From Pseudomonas anguilliseptica (GTDB lineage Bacteria > Pseudomonadota > Gammaproteobacteria > Pseudomonadales > Pseudomonadaceae), in assembly GCF_900105355.1 (NCBI RefSeq), contig NZ_FNSC01000001.1:3906001-3970000 (forward strand): DNA of 64,000 bases, written 5' to 3'. The notes under the pieces are model-generated. The model did not search any database, was not told where the DNA came from, and was given only the letters and a program-made list of their open reading frames with translations. The position numbers were made by a program, and so were the translations under genes. This document shows positions 49,445 through 60,049 of this stretch, piece after piece; within the stretch, counting starts at the first letter, position 1, and every line of letters begins with the position of its first letter.

Positions 49445-51010
49445 TTAGCGATTGAAGCGTTCCACCAGTGCGTACTGACCATTGGCAGTGGCCGTCAGGG
49501 CTTCGCTGAGCAGGGCGGTGTCGTGCGCTTCACCTGCGGTCTGGTCGGCCAGTTGGGCAATGGTGGTGATACTGCGGTTGACCTCATCGGCCACCGCGCT
49601 CTGCTCTTCAGCGGCTGCCGCAATCTGGTTGGCCATATCGGTGATATTGGCCACCGCGTCGCTGATGCCGGCCAGCGCTTCATCGGCTTGCTGCACGCGT
49701 TCAACCCCTTCGTCGGCCTGTTTGCGGCCGACCTCCATGGTCAGCACCGCTTCTTCGGCGGTGCGCTGCAGTTTGGCGATCAGCTGGTGAATCTGCCCGG
49801 TGGATTCGGCAGTGCGCTGCGCCAGTGAGCGCACTTCATCAGCCACCACGGCAAAGCCACGGCCCATTTCACCGGCGCGTGCGGCCTCGATGGCGGCGTT
49901 GAGGGCGAGCAGGTTGGTCTGGTCGGCGATGCCCTTGATTACATCGACCACGCCGCCGATTTCAGTGCTGTCCTGGGCCAGGCGGGTCACGGTTTCGCCG
50001 GTATCACCGACCGATTGCGACAGGCGCTGAATGGCCTGGCGGGTTTCTGCTGCAATGCCACGGCCGGCGCTGGTCAGGCGGTTGGCGTCCTGGGTGGCGA
50101 TGGCAGTGCGGGCGACGTTGCTTGCCACTTCCAGGGTGGTGGCGGCCATTTCGTTGATCGCGGTAGCGACCTGGTCGGTTTCGCTGCGCTGGCGTTCAAG
50201 TCCGGCGGAGCTGTTGTGCGCCAGGGCGTCGGCCTGTTTGGCTTGCAGGGTGAGCTGCTCGGCAGTGTCCTGCAGACGGGTCAGACAGGTTTTCAGGCGG
50301 GCTTCCTGGCTGAGGATGGACATATCCAGACGGCCCTGAGCGCCGCGGCTGTCGGTGTACATCTGCGCGATCAACGGGTCGGAGGTGGTCTGGTCGGCCA
50401 GGCGCAGCAGACGCTTGAGGCCGCGTTGCTGCCAGTTCAACCCGGCCAGCCCCAGTGGCACCGACAAACCGGCGGCGATGGCAAAGCCCCAGCTGGAGTC
50501 GAGCCATACGCCGATCAGAAAGCCGACCTGGCTGACCAGGATAAACGGCAACCAGTCCTGCACGATTGGCAGCCAGCGATCACTGTTGGGGATTGCCGAT
50601 TTACCACTGTTGATACGTTGATACAGCGCCTCGGCGCGACGTACCTGCTCGGCAGTCGGCTTTACCCGTACTGATTCGTAGCCTACGACCTGGTTGTTTT
50701 CTGTGACCGGCGTGACGTAGGCGTTAACCCAGTAATGGTCACCGCTCTTGCAGCGATTCTTGACGATACCCATCCACGGCTGGCCCTTCTTCAGGGTGTC
50801 CCACATATGCTGGAACACCGCTGCCGGCACGTCCGGATGGCGCACCAGATTATGTGGCGCACGAATCAGCTCATCGCGGCTAAAGCCACTGATCTCGACA
50901 AAGGCGTCATTGCAGTAGGTGATCTGGCCTTTGAGGTCGGTGGTGGAGATCAGTCGTTGCTGCGCGGGGAAGGTGCGCTCGCGCTGAGTAATAGGTTGGT
51001 TGTTGCGCAT
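49445..51010 (-). CDS. aer: Aerotaxis receptor, PAS-type chemoreceptor
   Basis: A 521-residue chemoreceptor of Aer type. A cytosolic N-terminal PAS domain ([43 protein letters not shown]) would bind FAD and sense redox state. A hydrophobic hairpin ([15 protein letters not shown] and [14 protein letters not shown]) anchors it, and the C-terminal half is a signalling domain with the tip [16 protein letters not shown] and [21 protein letters not shown] 51010 (MRNNQPITQ) fits the family. It is monocistronic, with a long inverted repeat beyond its stop. Confidence 0.94.
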   Translation of the reverse strand: MRNNQPITQRERTFPAQQRLISTTDLKGQITYCNDAFVEISGFSRDELIRAPHNLVRHPDVPAAVFQHMWDTLKKGQPWMGIVKNRCKSGDHYWVNAYVTPVTENNQVVGYESVRVKPTAEQVRRAEALYQRINSGKSAIPNSDRWLPIVQDWLPFILVSQVGFLIGVWLDSSWGFAIAAGLSVPLGLAGLNWQQRGLKRLLRLADQTTSDPLIAQMYTDSRGAQGRLDMSILSQEARLKTCLTRLQDTAEQLTLQAKQADALAHNSSAGLERQRSETDQVATAINEMAATTLEVASNVARTAIATQDANRLTSAGRGIAAETRQAIQRLSQSVGDTGETVTRLAQDSTEIGGVVDVIKGIADQTNLLALNAAIEAARAGEMGRGFAVVADEVRSLAQRTAESTGQIHQLIAKLQRTAEEAVLTMEVGRKQADEGVERVQQADEALAGISDAVANITDMANQIAAAAEEQSAVADEVNRSITTIAQLADQTAGEAHDTALLSEALTATANGQYALVERFNR

Positions 51011-51269
51011 GGCGTTCTTTATTCCTTTAAACGTTACCGGTACTTCGGCCGTTGCTGGCGGAAGTTTAGCCGTGAATCCAGGTGTAACTGGCAAGAGGCA
51101 GGTTGTGGTCGTTTACCCCGTTGTTTTGCTAGGGCGGCCGATGATCGATTGGCAGGGCCAGAGCCTTGCGCGATGGCGCCAGTCTAACCTGCAGATCAGG
51201 AAAAGGCCGATGCAAAGCAAGCATAGGCGGGTGACTCGGCTATGATGCGCGCCTTGAGGAGAGTCGCTG

Positions 51270-52325
51270 ATGAATACGTTGTTGTTGCACTGCCGTCCGG
51301 GTTTTGAAAATGAGGTGTGCGCGGAAATCGCCGAGCACGCCGCGCGTCTGGACGTTGCCGGGTATGCCAAGGCCAAGCCGAGTACCGCCTGCGCGGAATT
51401 TATCTGCACCGAGGATGACGGTGCCGGGCGCCTGATGCACGGGGTGCGTTTCACTCAGCTGATCTTTCCTCGGCAGTGGGCGCGCGGCGTATTTATTGAC
51501 CTGCCGGAAACGGATCGCATCAGTGTGCTACTGGCTTATCTGGCCGACCTGCCGGCGTTTGGCAGCCTGTGGCTGGAAGTGCTGGACAGCAACGACGGCA
51601 AGGAGCTGTCGAATTTCTGCAAGAAGTTCGAAGCGCCGCTGCGCAACGCCCTGAGCAAGGCTGGCAAGCTGGTTGACGATGCACGCAAGCCGCGCTTATT
51701 GCTGACGTTCAAAAGTGGTCGCGAGGTGTTTGTCGGCATGGCCGAGGCGAATAACTCGGCGCTGTGGCCCATGGGCATTCCTCGGCTGAAATTCCCCCGC
51801 GAAGCGCCGAGTCGTTCGACCCTCAAGCTGGAAGAGGCCTGGCACACCTTTATCCCCCGCGAGCAGTGGGATGAACGCCTGTCCGATGAAATGACCGGGG
51901 TCGACCTTGGCGCCGCGCCGGGCGGCTGGACCTATCAGCTGGTCAAGCGCGGCATGCTGGTCACCGCCATCGACAACGGGCCGATGGCGGAAAGCCTGAT
52001 GGACACTGGCCTGGTCAATCACCTGATGGTCGACGGTTTCACCTGGACACCCAAGCAGCCGGTGGACTGGATGGTCTGCGATATCGTCGAGAAACCGGCG
52101 CGAACTGCGGCGATGGTGGAAACCTGGATTGGCGGCGGCCATTGCCGGGAAGCGGTGGTCAACCTCAAGCTGCCGATGAAGCAGCGTTACGCCGAAGTGC
52201 GTCGCCTGTTGCTGCGCATGCAGGACGCGTTTGCAGCGCGCAAGATCAAGGTGTCGATCGCCTGCAAGCAGCTTTATCACGACCGCGAAGAAGTCACCTG
52301 TCATCTGCGCCGCTTAGGTAAATAG
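51270..52325 (+). CDS. rlmM: 23S rRNA 2'-O-methyltransferase RlmM
   Basis: SAM-dependent enzyme that methylates the ribose of C2498 in 23S rRNA. The 351 residues contain an N-terminal THUMP-like part, a Rossmann methyltransferase domain with DLGAAPGGWTYQLVKRG, and the catalytic Asp/Lys positions in MVCDIVEKPA and VVNLKLPMKQRY. GAGGAG lies eight bases before ATG 51270. Confidence 0.96.
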   Translation: MNTLLLHCRPGFENEVCAEIAEHAARLDVAGYAKAKPSTACAEFICTEDDGAGRLMHGVRFTQLIFPRQWARGVFIDLPETDRISVLLAYLADLPAFGSLWLEVLDSNDGKELSNFCKKFEAPLRNALSKAGKLVDDARKPRLLLTFKSGREVFVGMAEANNSALWPMGIPRLKFPREAPSRSTLKLEEAWHTFIPREQWDERLSDEMTGVDLGAAPGGWTYQLVKRGMLVTAIDNGPMAESLMDTGLVNHLMVDGFTWTPKQPVDWMVCDIVEKPARTAAMVETWIGGGHCREAVVNLKLPMKQRYAEVRRLLLRMQDAFAARKIKVSIACKQLYHDREEVTCHLRRLGK

Positions 52326-52329
52326 CCCC

Positions 52330-53871
52330 TCAGTGCCTGGCCAGTTGCGGTTGCAGCGGCAGCAATTGCGGCCACTCGATGCTGCCGTGCAGTGTGCTGC
52401 TAGCGAACTGCCAGGAGCCATTGAACAGGTATTGGCCACTAAAGCCGCTGATACGCAGGCCCAAGGTGTCGCCCGGCTGCAGCTGTGCGCTGACGGCAGC
52501 CAGCTCTGTGCTGGCTTGCCCGTTGAGTGGGGTGACCTGTTCACTGAGCACTGTACTGCTGCCATCGGCACGCTTGACCACCATGGAGGCAAACAGTGTC
52601 GGCATTCCTTCGGCATTTTCCAGATACACGCGTGGCACGCCAACCAGGGCGCTGCTCGCCTGCACCTGTTGCAGCGGGATAAAGCGCGACGGTTGCAGCA
52701 GGCCGCTGCTTAACGGCCGAATCAGGGTGGCCGGCAGTTCGATACGTTGACTGGCCGGTAGTTGCTGCAGGGCCACACCCTGATCCAGATCGAGGCTGAC
52801 GCAGAAATCGGGAATGCTCGCCGCCACGCCCTTGCGCCCGCGTAGTTTGTCTTCGTACCAACTGATGATGTTCTGGTAGAGATTGATCGCCCGGCCGTCG
52901 CAGTGCAGCACCGCTTCGTTATTAAAGGGGGGCAGGCCGCTCCAGCGCTGCACCGGGGGCGGCAGGATATGCCCGCCTTGCATACCCAGCAGGCGTACAT
53001 CGCGGTTCGCCTGTTGCAGGCAATCTCGGATCGCCAGGCCCTGATTGAGCGGGAACAGGGTGTCACGCATGCCTTGGATCAACAGTGCGTCAGCCTGAGG
53101 GCGTTGGCCGCGTGCACAGAAACTGCTCAGGCTATGGGCTTTGAGTTCAGCGCGTACCGGCTCACGCATGCGACCATCAACGCTTTTCAGGTAAGGCGCT
53201 TGCACGAACTTGCCCAAGTCATACCCCGTCGACAAGCCCAGACCCAGTAGCACGCTAGTCCAGCCGCTCTTCAAGTGACCGTCGGGTGCCAAGGCCTCGC
53301 TCAAGTCATACCAGGTGGCAATCGGCACAATGGCATCAATGCGCGGGTCTGTCGCAGAGGCCAGCAATTGCACGGCGCCGCCGTAGCTTTCACCGAGCAT
53401 GCCGACTTTGGGATCGTTTTCGGCATCCATGCTCAGACGTGGCAGGTGAGCACTGGCCCAGTCGATCACCGCCAGGGCGTCTTGCACTTCGTAGTCGGGG
53501 TTCATCATCTCAATGTCGCCCTCACTGCCGCCCCAGCCACGCTGGTCGTAGCTGATTACCCAGTAGCCAGCCTGCCAGGCTTTTAATGCGGCGCGCCCGG
53601 ACATCATCTGCGTGCCGTAGAAACCGTTCGGCCGGGTGACGCGCCAGCCGCCCCAACCATGGGTGTGTACGATCACCGGAGCCTGCTCGCCGGCCTTCAG
53701 CGCCGGCTGGAATACCGTGGCAGACAGCCGTGTGCCATCGCGGCCATGGATCACAGCATCGAAATAGGTTGCAGGCAGGTTCTGCTGCGCGGTGGCGCTG
53801 AAGTCTGGCAGTTGGTCACGGGCGGCACAGCCGCTGAGCAGCAGGGCGGCAAGTAGCAAGGCAAGGCGCAT
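52330..53871 (-). CDS. Lipoprotein alpha/beta hydrolase, CocE/S15 type
   Basis: A 513-residue secreted lipoprotein: MRLALLLAALLLSGC carries a lipobox with C15 as acylation site. The hydrolase domain resembles X-Pro dipeptidyl-peptidase/CocE enzymes, with SYDQRGWGGSEG, the nucleophile elbow GESYGGAVQ, an Asp in GMRDTLFPL and a His in GGHILPP. The C-terminal 170 residues form a beta-rich domain as in S15 proteins. Its end comes four bases from the rlmM stop. Substrate (peptide or ester) unknown. Confidence 0.88.
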   Translation of the reverse strand: MRLALLLAALLLSGCAARDQLPDFSATAQQNLPATYFDAVIHGRDGTRLSATVFQPALKAGEQAPVIVHTHGWGGWRVTRPNGFYGTQMMSGRAALKAWQAGYWVISYDQRGWGGSEGDIEMMNPDYEVQDALAVIDWASAHLPRLSMDAENDPKVGMLGESYGGAVQLLASATDPRIDAIVPIATWYDLSEALAPDGHLKSGWTSVLLGLGLSTGYDLGKFVQAPYLKSVDGRMREPVRAELKAHSLSSFCARGQRPQADALLIQGMRDTLFPLNQGLAIRDCLQQANRDVRLLGMQGGHILPPPVQRWSGLPPFNNEAVLHCDGRAINLYQNIISWYEDKLRGRKGVAASIPDFCVSLDLDQGVALQQLPASQRIELPATLIRPLSSGLLQPSRFIPLQQVQASSALVGVPRVYLENAEGMPTLFASMVVKRADGSSTVLSEQVTPLNGQASTELAAVSAQLQPGDTLGLRISGFSGQYLFNGSWQFASSTLHGSIEWPQLLPLQPQLARH

Positions 53872-54058
53872 AGATGGCTCTTATTGGAATGATGGACGCT
53901 GCGCAGCCTGCCTGATCAGGGCGTGGCTGCCTGCCCATCCAAGGTTGTGTTGACCTGTTGTCGGGCCAATCTCGTTCCGCAGGCGTTTTCCATCAGGCGC
54001 TAGATGACCTTTGGGTCAGCTTTGCGCGAGAATAGCGGCCTGCTACTGGAGCCAGCCG

Positions 54059-54313
54059 ATGTCTTTGCAAACCACCGCCATTCCCGATGCCACCCTCGAC
54101 GCCACTGGGCTCAACTGCCCCGAGCCGGTGATGATGCTGCACAACAAGGTGCGCGACCTGCAGGCCGGCGGCCTGCTCAAGGTGATAGCCACCGATCCCT
54201 CGACCCGTCGCGATATTCCAAAATTCTGCGTGTTTCTTGGCCATGAGCTGGTGGAGCAGGCTGAAGACGGCGCGACGTACCTGTACCTGATTCGCAAGAA
54301 ATCTGACGAATGA
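54059..54313 (+). CDS. tusA: Sulfur relay carrier TusA
   Basis: Small (84-residue) sulfur-transfer protein that takes persulfide sulfur from IscS for tRNA thiolation and other uses. The active-site motif CPEP with C20 sits in [17 protein letters not shown], followed by the [12 protein letters not shown] strand. ATG 54059 has GGAG upstream. Its stop overlaps the start of the next gene (ATGA). Confidence 0.95.
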   Translation: MSLQTTAIPDATLDATGLNCPEPVMMLHNKVRDLQAGGLLKVIATDPSTRRDIPKFCVFLGHELVEQAEDGATYLYLIRKKSDE

Positions 54314-54765
54314 ATTGGTACTTCGCCTACGGCTCGAATATGAATCCGGCCCGCATGCAGGCGCGCGGCATGACGGTGCTGGAGGCGCTATCAGGGCATC
54401 TGCCGGGTTACAGCCTTTGCTTTAACAAGCGGGCGGCGGATCGAGCGCCGGGGCGGGCTTATGCCAATATTCGGCATCAGCGCGAGGGGCGGGTGGAAGG
54501 CGTTCTGTATCGCCTGGCCGACGCCGGTGAGATCGCCAAGCTGGATCACTTCGAAGGCACGCCGATCTATTACAGCCGCGAGTGTCTGCCGATTGTCGCG
54601 GCCCACGGCGTGCAGCCAGCCTGGGTGTATATCGCCAACCCGGCGTTTCGCGAAGAAGGTTTGCTGCCCAGCGCCGATTACCTGGCTCATCTGCTGGCTG
54701 GGCGTGAGTTGTTGTCCGAAGCCTACTGGTCGACGCTGGCGGCCTGGTCGGTCCATCCCGACTGA
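54310..54765 (+). CDS. Gamma-glutamylcyclotransferase-family protein
   Basis: A 151-residue cytosolic protein of the GGCT-like fold. The substrate motif [12 protein letters not shown] is at the N-terminus, and [20 protein letters not shown] and [10 protein letters not shown] follow. Members release 5-oxoproline from gamma-glutamyl peptides or amines, but many are uncharacterised. It is translationally coupled to tusA, hinting at thiol metabolism. Its last 43 bases overlap the convergent DUF3080 gene. Confidence 0.9.
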   Translation: MNWYFAYGSNMNPARMQARGMTVLEALSGHLPGYSLCFNKRAADRAPGRAYANIRHQREGRVEGVLYRLADAGEIAKLDHFEGTPIYYSRECLPIVAAHGVQPAWVYIANPAFREEGLLPSADYLAHLLAGRELLSEAYWSTLAAWSVHPD

Positions 54766-55805
54766 CCGGGGGCCAGGCCGCAGCTGTTCAGCACCGTTTG
54801 CCAGCTGCGCACATGCCTTGCGGTGGCCTGCTGAAAGTCCGCCCATAACGACGCTTGGTTGCCGCTCAGTTGCTGCAGATACTCCCGCGTCGCTGGCGGT
54901 ATCTGCGCCACGCCACTGAGGCTGCGCAGGCTGCTGCTCCAGGCCTGGCCACGCTGATCTACCTGCGCCAGGTAGGGCTGCAGGCTGCCAGCGTAATACT
55001 TGACGAAGATGTTCTGCACGATGCGTGCACGTTCCGTGGCCTTGCCCGTGGGGCAGAGCGGTCGGCCCTTTTGGCGACTGTCCAGCATGTCGCTGCCCTG
55101 GTTGAGGCTGTAGGTCAGGCTGGCCAGGCTGCTGATCAACTGGCCGCCCTGGTCGCTGGCATGTAAGGCGAAGAACAATGGATCAAGCTGCTCTGCACTC
55201 GGTGGCAGCGCATCAGGCAGCGCGCTGCCGATGGCGGCCAGCTGTGCCAGGGCATCCAGCGCGGCATTATCTTCGCTGGCATTGGGCGGGAGGGGCTGTT
55301 CGGCAAAGCGCAGGTAGCGTTCGACCTCCGGGCTGGCATTCAGGGCATTCCAGAATACGCCGGGCAGTTGTGCGCGTTTTTCCTGCGCCAGTTGTTCAAG
55401 GGTGTTGTGCAGGGGGGCGGATCCTGGCTGCGCAGGTGTGCGCTGCAGGCATCCAGGGCACGCAGCAGCGTCGCCTTCATAAGCCAGACGGCTGCTGGGT
55501 GTGAGTTGTTTACCGAGGCTGTTGTTGCGCTGGCTGATTTGCTGTTGCAAGGCAGGGCAACGACGCACATCGACCAGCAGGTCGAGCAGGCTGATGCGCA
55601 GCTCGGCAATTTCTATCAAGCGTTTGCGGCGTGCTGGCAGGCGGTAGTGGGTCAGTTCGCTGGAGTCGAAGGCGGTTGCCGGTTCGACATTCAGGGCATT
55701 GCTTAAACGCTGCAGGTAATCAGCCTGCAGCGCCAGGCCATCATCGGCGGGCGTGCAGGCGCACAGGCAAAGTGCAGCGAGCAGAAGCAGCAGGCGAGCG
55801 TTCAT
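54723..55805 (-). CDS. DUF3080 family lipoprotein
   Basis: A 360-residue predicted lipoprotein, MNARLLLLLAALCLCAC with C17 as likely acylation site, followed by a mostly helical periplasmic domain (LQADYLQRLSNALNVEP, RRKRLIEIAELRISLLDLL). It matches DUF3080, which has no known function. It overlaps the MATE gene stop (ATGA), so it is coupled to that pump, and its 3' end overlaps the convergent cyclotransferase gene by 43 bases. Confidence 0.85.
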   Translation of the reverse strand: MNARLLLLLAALCLCACTPADDGLALQADYLQRLSNALNVEPATAFDSSELTHYRLPARRKRLIEIAELRISLLDLLVDVRRCPALQQQISQRNNSLGKQLTPSSRLAYEGDAAACPGCLQRTPAQPGSAPLHNTLEQLAQEKRAQLPGVFWNALNASPEVERYLRFAEQPLPPNASEDNAALDALAQLAAIGSALPDALPPSAEQLDPLFFALHASDQGGQLISSLASLTYSLNQGSDMLDSRQKGRPLCPTGKATERARIVQNIFVKYYAGSLQPYLAQVDQRGQAWSSSLRSLSGVAQIPPATREYLQQLSGNQASLWADFQQATARHVRSWQTVLNSCGLAPGQSGWTDQAASVDQ

Positions 55806-57184
55806 CAGGCCATCTTAGCGGCTCGAATACGTTTGCGCGCGCTGCTGGCCAAGCGCACGGCGAGCATGCCACCGGCACAGGTCAGGCCGACCACCAGGCC
55901 CTGCCAGAGCCCGCTGGGCCCGCTGGGCTCGCCGAACCAGTCGGTCAGGCCGAGCGCATAGCCCACCGGCAAGCCTATGCCCCAATAGGCGAACAGGGTC
56001 AGGATCATGGTCACGCGGGTGTCCTGATAGCCACGCAGCGCGCCGGCTGCGGTTACCTGAATAGCATCGGAGAACTGGAACAGCGCCGAATACACCAACA
56101 GCGTGGTGGCCACCACAATCACTGCGCGGTCCGGGGTATAGATCTGCGCAATTTGTTCGCGCAACAGCAGCATCAGACTGGCCGACAGGCAGGCGTAGCC
56201 TAGCGCCGCCGCCATGCTTACCCCCGCAGCAAAGCGCGCTTCACGCGGCTCGCCACGGCCGAGGGCCTGACCGACGCGCACGGTGGCGGCCATGCCGAGG
56301 GAATAGGGGATCATGAAGACCATGGAGCTGAAGTTCAGGGCGATCTGGTGCCCGGCCACAACGGTGGCGCCTAGGCCGCCGATCAGCAGCGCGATCACAG
56401 CGAAAATGCTCGACTCGGCAAACACCGCGATGCCAATCGGCAGACCGACCGAAAGCAGGCGCTTGAGCACCGGCCACTGCGGCCATTCGAAGTTGCTGAA
56501 GATTTTGCTCGGTTGATAGAACGGCGCCCACTTCACCCACCAGAGCATGCTCAGGAACATAAAGCCCATCACCAGACCAGTGGCCCAGCCGCAGCCGACG
56601 CCGCCCATGGCTGGCAGGCCGAGCTTGCCGTAGATAAAGATGTAATTGAGCGGAATATTCAGCGCCAGGCCGCACAGACCGATGACCATGCTCGGCCGGG
56701 TATGCCCGAGGCCGTCACTGAAGCAGCGCAGCACGTGGTACAGCGCTACGGCCGGAAAGCCGCAGGCCACGGCGCGCAGGTAACCCATGGCCGGTTCGAT
56801 CAGCGCCGGGTCGACATTCATCAGGCTGAGGATGATTTCCGCGTTCCACAAAATTACCGCTGCCGCGATGCCTACGGCCAGCGCCAGCCACAGTGCCTGG
56901 CGCACCAGCGGGCCGATCTCGGTATGCGCGCCTGCGCCGAAGCGCTGCGCGACCTTGGGCGTGGTGGCCAGCAGAATGCCGGTCATCAGCAGAAACACCG
57001 GCACCCAGATCGAGTTGCCCAGCGCCACCGCGGCCAGATCCTGCGGGCTGACCCGGCCAGCCATCACGGTATCGACGAAGCCCATTGCAGTGTTGGCCAG
57101 TTGGGCAATGATGATCGGCGTTGCCAGCTTCAGCAGGCTGTAGAACTCGGTGCTGACGCGTTGCAAGCGGGTTTGGGCAAGCAT
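55805..57184 (-). CDS. MATE-family multidrug efflux pump, NorM type
   Basis: A 12-helix inner-membrane transporter of 459 residues that exports drugs or cations in exchange for Na+ or H+. Family features include PIIIAQLANTAMGFVDTVMAGR in helix 1, NSIWVPVFLLMTGILLATTP, and in the second half the related PYSLGMAATVRVGQALGRGE. It starts at ATG 57184 and is followed by the DUF3080 lipoprotein with a four-base overlap. Substrate unknown. Confidence 0.93.
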   Translation of the reverse strand: MLAQTRLQRVSTEFYSLLKLATPIIIAQLANTAMGFVDTVMAGRVSPQDLAAVALGNSIWVPVFLLMTGILLATTPKVAQRFGAGAHTEIGPLVRQALWLALAVGIAAAVILWNAEIILSLMNVDPALIEPAMGYLRAVACGFPAVALYHVLRCFSDGLGHTRPSMVIGLCGLALNIPLNYIFIYGKLGLPAMGGVGCGWATGLVMGFMFLSMLWWVKWAPFYQPSKIFSNFEWPQWPVLKRLLSVGLPIGIAVFAESSIFAVIALLIGGLGATVVAGHQIALNFSSMVFMIPYSLGMAATVRVGQALGRGEPREARFAAGVSMAAALGYACLSASLMLLLREQIAQIYTPDRAVIVVATTLLVYSALFQFSDAIQVTAAGALRGYQDTRVTMILTLFAYWGIGLPVGYALGLTDWFGEPSGPSGLWQGLVVGLTCAGGMLAVRLASSARKRIRAAKMA

Positions 57185-57363
57185 TGAGGTGTATCCGGCT
57201 GTATATCAGGAAACCGCGCAGTCTACGCCTTGACGGCTTGGTCAGGAAACCTTGTTGCGCGATGTTTCAGTGCAATCGACGCATTACACGAGTCAGCGTA
57301 GCCAAGCGCTGCCGGCAGGTTAGAATGCCGGCCTGATTTGCGGAGCACGGGAACAGACCCTCT

Positions 57364-58509
57364 ATGCGCATCGTTGCTGACGAAAATATCCCTCTGCTTG
57401 ACGAATTCTTTGCCGGGTTTGGCGAGATTCGCCGCCTGCCCGGCCGCAGTATTGATGCGGCGGCGGTCGCCGATGCCGACCTGTTGCTGGTGCGCTCGGT
57501 GACTCAGGTTAACCGCGCGCTGCTCGAAGGCTCGCCAGTAAGATTTGTCGGTACCTGCACCATCGGCACCGACCATCTGGACCTCGACTACTTCCAGCAG
57601 GCCGGCATCACCTGGGCCAGCGCACCGGGCTGCAATGCCCGTGGCGTGGTTGATTATGTGCTGGGCAGCCTGCTGGTATTGGCCGAGCAGCAGGGCGTTG
57701 ATCTTGCAACGCGCACCTATGGGATAGTAGGCGCGGGGCAGGTTGGTAGCCGTTTGCTCAAGGTGCTGCGTGACCTGGGCTGGCGTGTGCTGGTCTGCGA
57801 TCCGCCGCGTCAGGCGGTGGAGGGTGGCGATTTCGTCAGCTTGCAGCAGGTGCTGGATGAGTGTGACGTGATCAGCCTGCATACGCCGCTGGAACGTCTG
57901 GGCGATCACCCGACGTATCACCTGTTCGATCACGCGCGTTTGAGCGCGCTCAAACCAGGCAGTTGGCTGATCAATGCCAGCCGTGGCGCGGTGGTGGATA
58001 ACCAGGCCTTGCGTGAGTTGCTGATGCAACGCACTGACCTGCAAGTGGTGCTGGATGTCTGGGAGGGTGAGCCGCAGGCGGATGTTGATCTGGCCGCGTT
58101 ATGCCGCATCGCCACGCCGCATATTGCCGGTTACAGCCTGGACGGCAAGCTGCGCGGCACGGCGCAGATCTACCAGGCGCTGTGTCAGTACCTGGGCGTT
58201 GCGCCCAGCGTTGAACTGCAGCAACTGATGCCTGCCGCCTGGCTAAGTGAGCTGACTATCGATGCCAGCGCTGATCCGGCCTGGGCCTTGGCCAGTATCT
58301 GCCGTGCGGTGTATGACCCGCGCCGCGATGATGCGGATTTTCGCCGTAGCCTGCAGGGCGATGTGGCAACCCGGCGTACGGCGTTTGACGGGCTGCGCAA
58401 GCACTACCCGATGCGCCGGGAAATTGACGGATTGGCGGTTTGCGTAAAGGATGATGCGCCGACGTTGGTCAGCCTGGTGCAGGCGTTGGGCGCAAAGCTG
58501 AAGGCGTAG
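57364..58509 (+). CDS. pdxB: Erythronate-4-phosphate dehydrogenase
   Basis: PdxB oxidises 4-phosphoerythronate in the DXP-dependent route to pyridoxal phosphate. The 381-residue enzyme has a D-2-hydroxyacid dehydrogenase core ([47 protein letters not shown]) and the family C-terminal dimerisation domain. ATG 57364 begins [20 protein letters not shown]. It diverges from the MATE gene and is followed by a double hairpin repeat. Confidence 0.96.
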   Translation: MRIVADENIPLLDEFFAGFGEIRRLPGRSIDAAAVADADLLLVRSVTQVNRALLEGSPVRFVGTCTIGTDHLDLDYFQQAGITWASAPGCNARGVVDYVLGSLLVLAEQQGVDLATRTYGIVGAGQVGSRLLKVLRDLGWRVLVCDPPRQAVEGGDFVSLQQVLDECDVISLHTPLERLGDHPTYHLFDHARLSALKPGSWLINASRGAVVDNQALRELLMQRTDLQVVLDVWEGEPQADVDLAALCRIATPHIAGYSLDGKLRGTAQIYQALCQYLGVAPSVELQQLMPAAWLSELTIDASADPAWALASICRAVYDPRRDDADFRRSLQGDVATRRTAFDGLRKHYPMRREIDGLAVCVKDDAPTLVSLVQALGAKLKA

Positions 58510-58580
58510 GGTGGATGGCGCTTGACCCATCCACCATGAGCGGCCTACCTAAATGGTGGATGAAAAGAACGTCATCCACC
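58510..58580. repeat. Doublet of GGTGGATG hairpins after pdxB
   Basis: Two adjacent hairpins use the same arm. GGTGGATGG (58510-58518) pairs with CCATCCACC (58527-58535), and GGTGGATGA (58555-58563) pairs with TCATCCACC (58572-58580), all perfect. Paired palindromes of this kind resemble REP-type intergenic elements of Pseudomonas. They lie between convergent pdxB and a small gene and may block read-through. Confidence 0.7.
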
Positions 58581-58595
58581 CTGCAAAGGGCAGGC

Positions 58596-58757
58596 TTACT
58601 TGGCTTGAGAGGCTTGCTGTTGAGCTTTTTCCAGCGCGTTGCAGGCCTGTTGGATCATCTCTTCGGTGATCGGAATTTCACGGCCCTGGGCGTCGATGAC
58701 AAAGCCGCCAATCGGCATGGTCGGGGCTTTTTGCGAATTCTGTTGTTGGCTGTGCAT
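58596..58757 (-). CDS. Small conserved-looking protein, 53 aa
   Basis: ATG 58757, with GAGGAG nine bases upstream, opens a 53-residue soluble protein: a Gln-rich start, then PTMPIGGFVIDAQGREIPIT and a helical EEMIQQACNALEKAQQQ ending. A similarly small gene beside pdxB is familiar in pseudomonads, which supports it as real. It ends just before the double hairpin. I do not know its function. Confidence 0.7.
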   Translation of the reverse strand: MHSQQQNSQKAPTMPIGGFVIDAQGREIPITEEMIQQACNALEKAQQQASQAK

Positions 58758-58909
58758 GGCGGGTCTCCTCATCGGTTAGCGCGATTTTATGAGTGTTGGA
58801 TGAAGGCGCTATGACAACTGCGACGGCAGAAAACCGCCGCAAGACACAGGGCAAGTCAGGCATTGCAGACAATGTGCCAGGGCCTGCAGGTATTGAATCA
58901 GAGGGTGTT

Positions 58910-60025
58910 ATGGGGCTTTTCCATATTGGCTTGATCATCAACCCATTGGCCGGGCTGGGCGGCCCGGCGGGGTTCAAGGGCAGTGACGGCATGGCCGAGC
59001 AGGCCCTGGCTTTGGGGGTTGAAGCCAAAGCGGCGCTGCGCACGCAAACGGCGCTTGAGGTGTTGCTGCCGCTACGTGAACGTCTGGAGTTCGTCACCTT
59101 TCCCGGCGCCATGGGCGCCGATCTGCTGACCGAGATGGGCTTTGCCCACCGTGTGGTCGGTGAGCTGGGCGAAGGGCCGAGCAGCGCCGCCGATACCTGT
59201 CAGGCCGTTGAACTGCTGCAGGATGTTGGCGTGGCGCTGATTCTGTTTGCCGGCGGCGATGGCACGGCGCGGGATATCTGCGCCGCAGCGCGCGAAGGGC
59301 AGCCAGTGCTGGGGATTCCGGCTGGGGTAAAGATCCAGTCCGGGGTCTACGCTATCAGCCCGCGCGCCGCCGGCGAGCTGACCGCACGGCTGATCGAGGG
59401 CGGCCTGGTGCGCCTGAGCAGTGGTGAAGTGCGCGATATCGATGAAAGCGCCCTGCGCGAAGGCCGCGTGACCGCGCGCTGGTACGGCGAGCTGACCGTA
59501 CCGCAGGAAGGCGGCTATGTGCAGCAGGTCAAGCAGGGCGGGGTGGAGTCCGAAGAGCTGGTGCTGAATGATCTGGCCGACTGGCTGCAGGACAGCTGGG
59601 AAACCGATGTGCGCTATGTGTTCGGCCCCGGCTCGACCCTGCATGGCCTGGCGCAGAACCTCGGCGTGCAGACCACCTTGCTCGGCGTCGATGTGATCGA
59701 GAATGGTCAGCTGTTGGCCAGTGATGTCACCGAGGCGCAGTTGTTCGAGCTGATTGATGGCCATCCAGCGCGGCTGCTGGTGACTGCGATTGGCGGCCAG
59801 GGTCATATTATTGGCCGCGGCAATCAGCAGATCAGCCCACGGGTGCTGCGCGCCATCGGCCTGGAGAACCTGCGTGTCGTCGCTACCAAGCGCAAGCTCG
59901 GCACGCTGGAAGGCCGGCCGTTGCTGGTGGACAGCGGCGACGTGGCGCTGGACGATACCTTTCCCGATGCCGTGCGGGTGTGGGCCGGTTATAAGGAAGA
60001 GCTGCTGTATCCCGTGGGCAAATAG
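58910..60025 (+). CDS. ATP-NAD kinase-like protein
   Basis: A 371-residue protein of the NAD-kinase/AcoX superfamily. The nucleotide motif FAGGDGTARDI is clear, as are IGLIINPLAGLGGPAGFKGSDG at the start and VTAIGGQGHIIGRGNQQISP later. It is longer than canonical NadK, so its substrate is open. ATG 58910 (MGLFHIGLIINPL, GAGG five bases upstream) matches the usual N-terminus. The frame is open further up to ATG 58811 or GTG 58793, which would add an unlike 33-39 residue leader. Confidence 0.8.
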   Translation: MGLFHIGLIINPLAGLGGPAGFKGSDGMAEQALALGVEAKAALRTQTALEVLLPLRERLEFVTFPGAMGADLLTEMGFAHRVVGELGEGPSSAADTCQAVELLQDVGVALILFAGGDGTARDICAAAREGQPVLGIPAGVKIQSGVYAISPRAAGELTARLIEGGLVRLSSGEVRDIDESALREGRVTARWYGELTVPQEGGYVQQVKQGGVESEELVLNDLADWLQDSWETDVRYVFGPGSTLHGLAQNLGVQTTLLGVDVIENGQLLASDVTEAQLFELIDGHPARLLVTAIGGQGHIIGRGNQQISPRVLRAIGLENLRVVATKRKLGTLEGRPLLVDSGDVALDDTFPDAVRVWAGYKEELLYPVGK

Positions 60026-60049
60026 CCGTTGAACCACTGAGGAGGCGTT

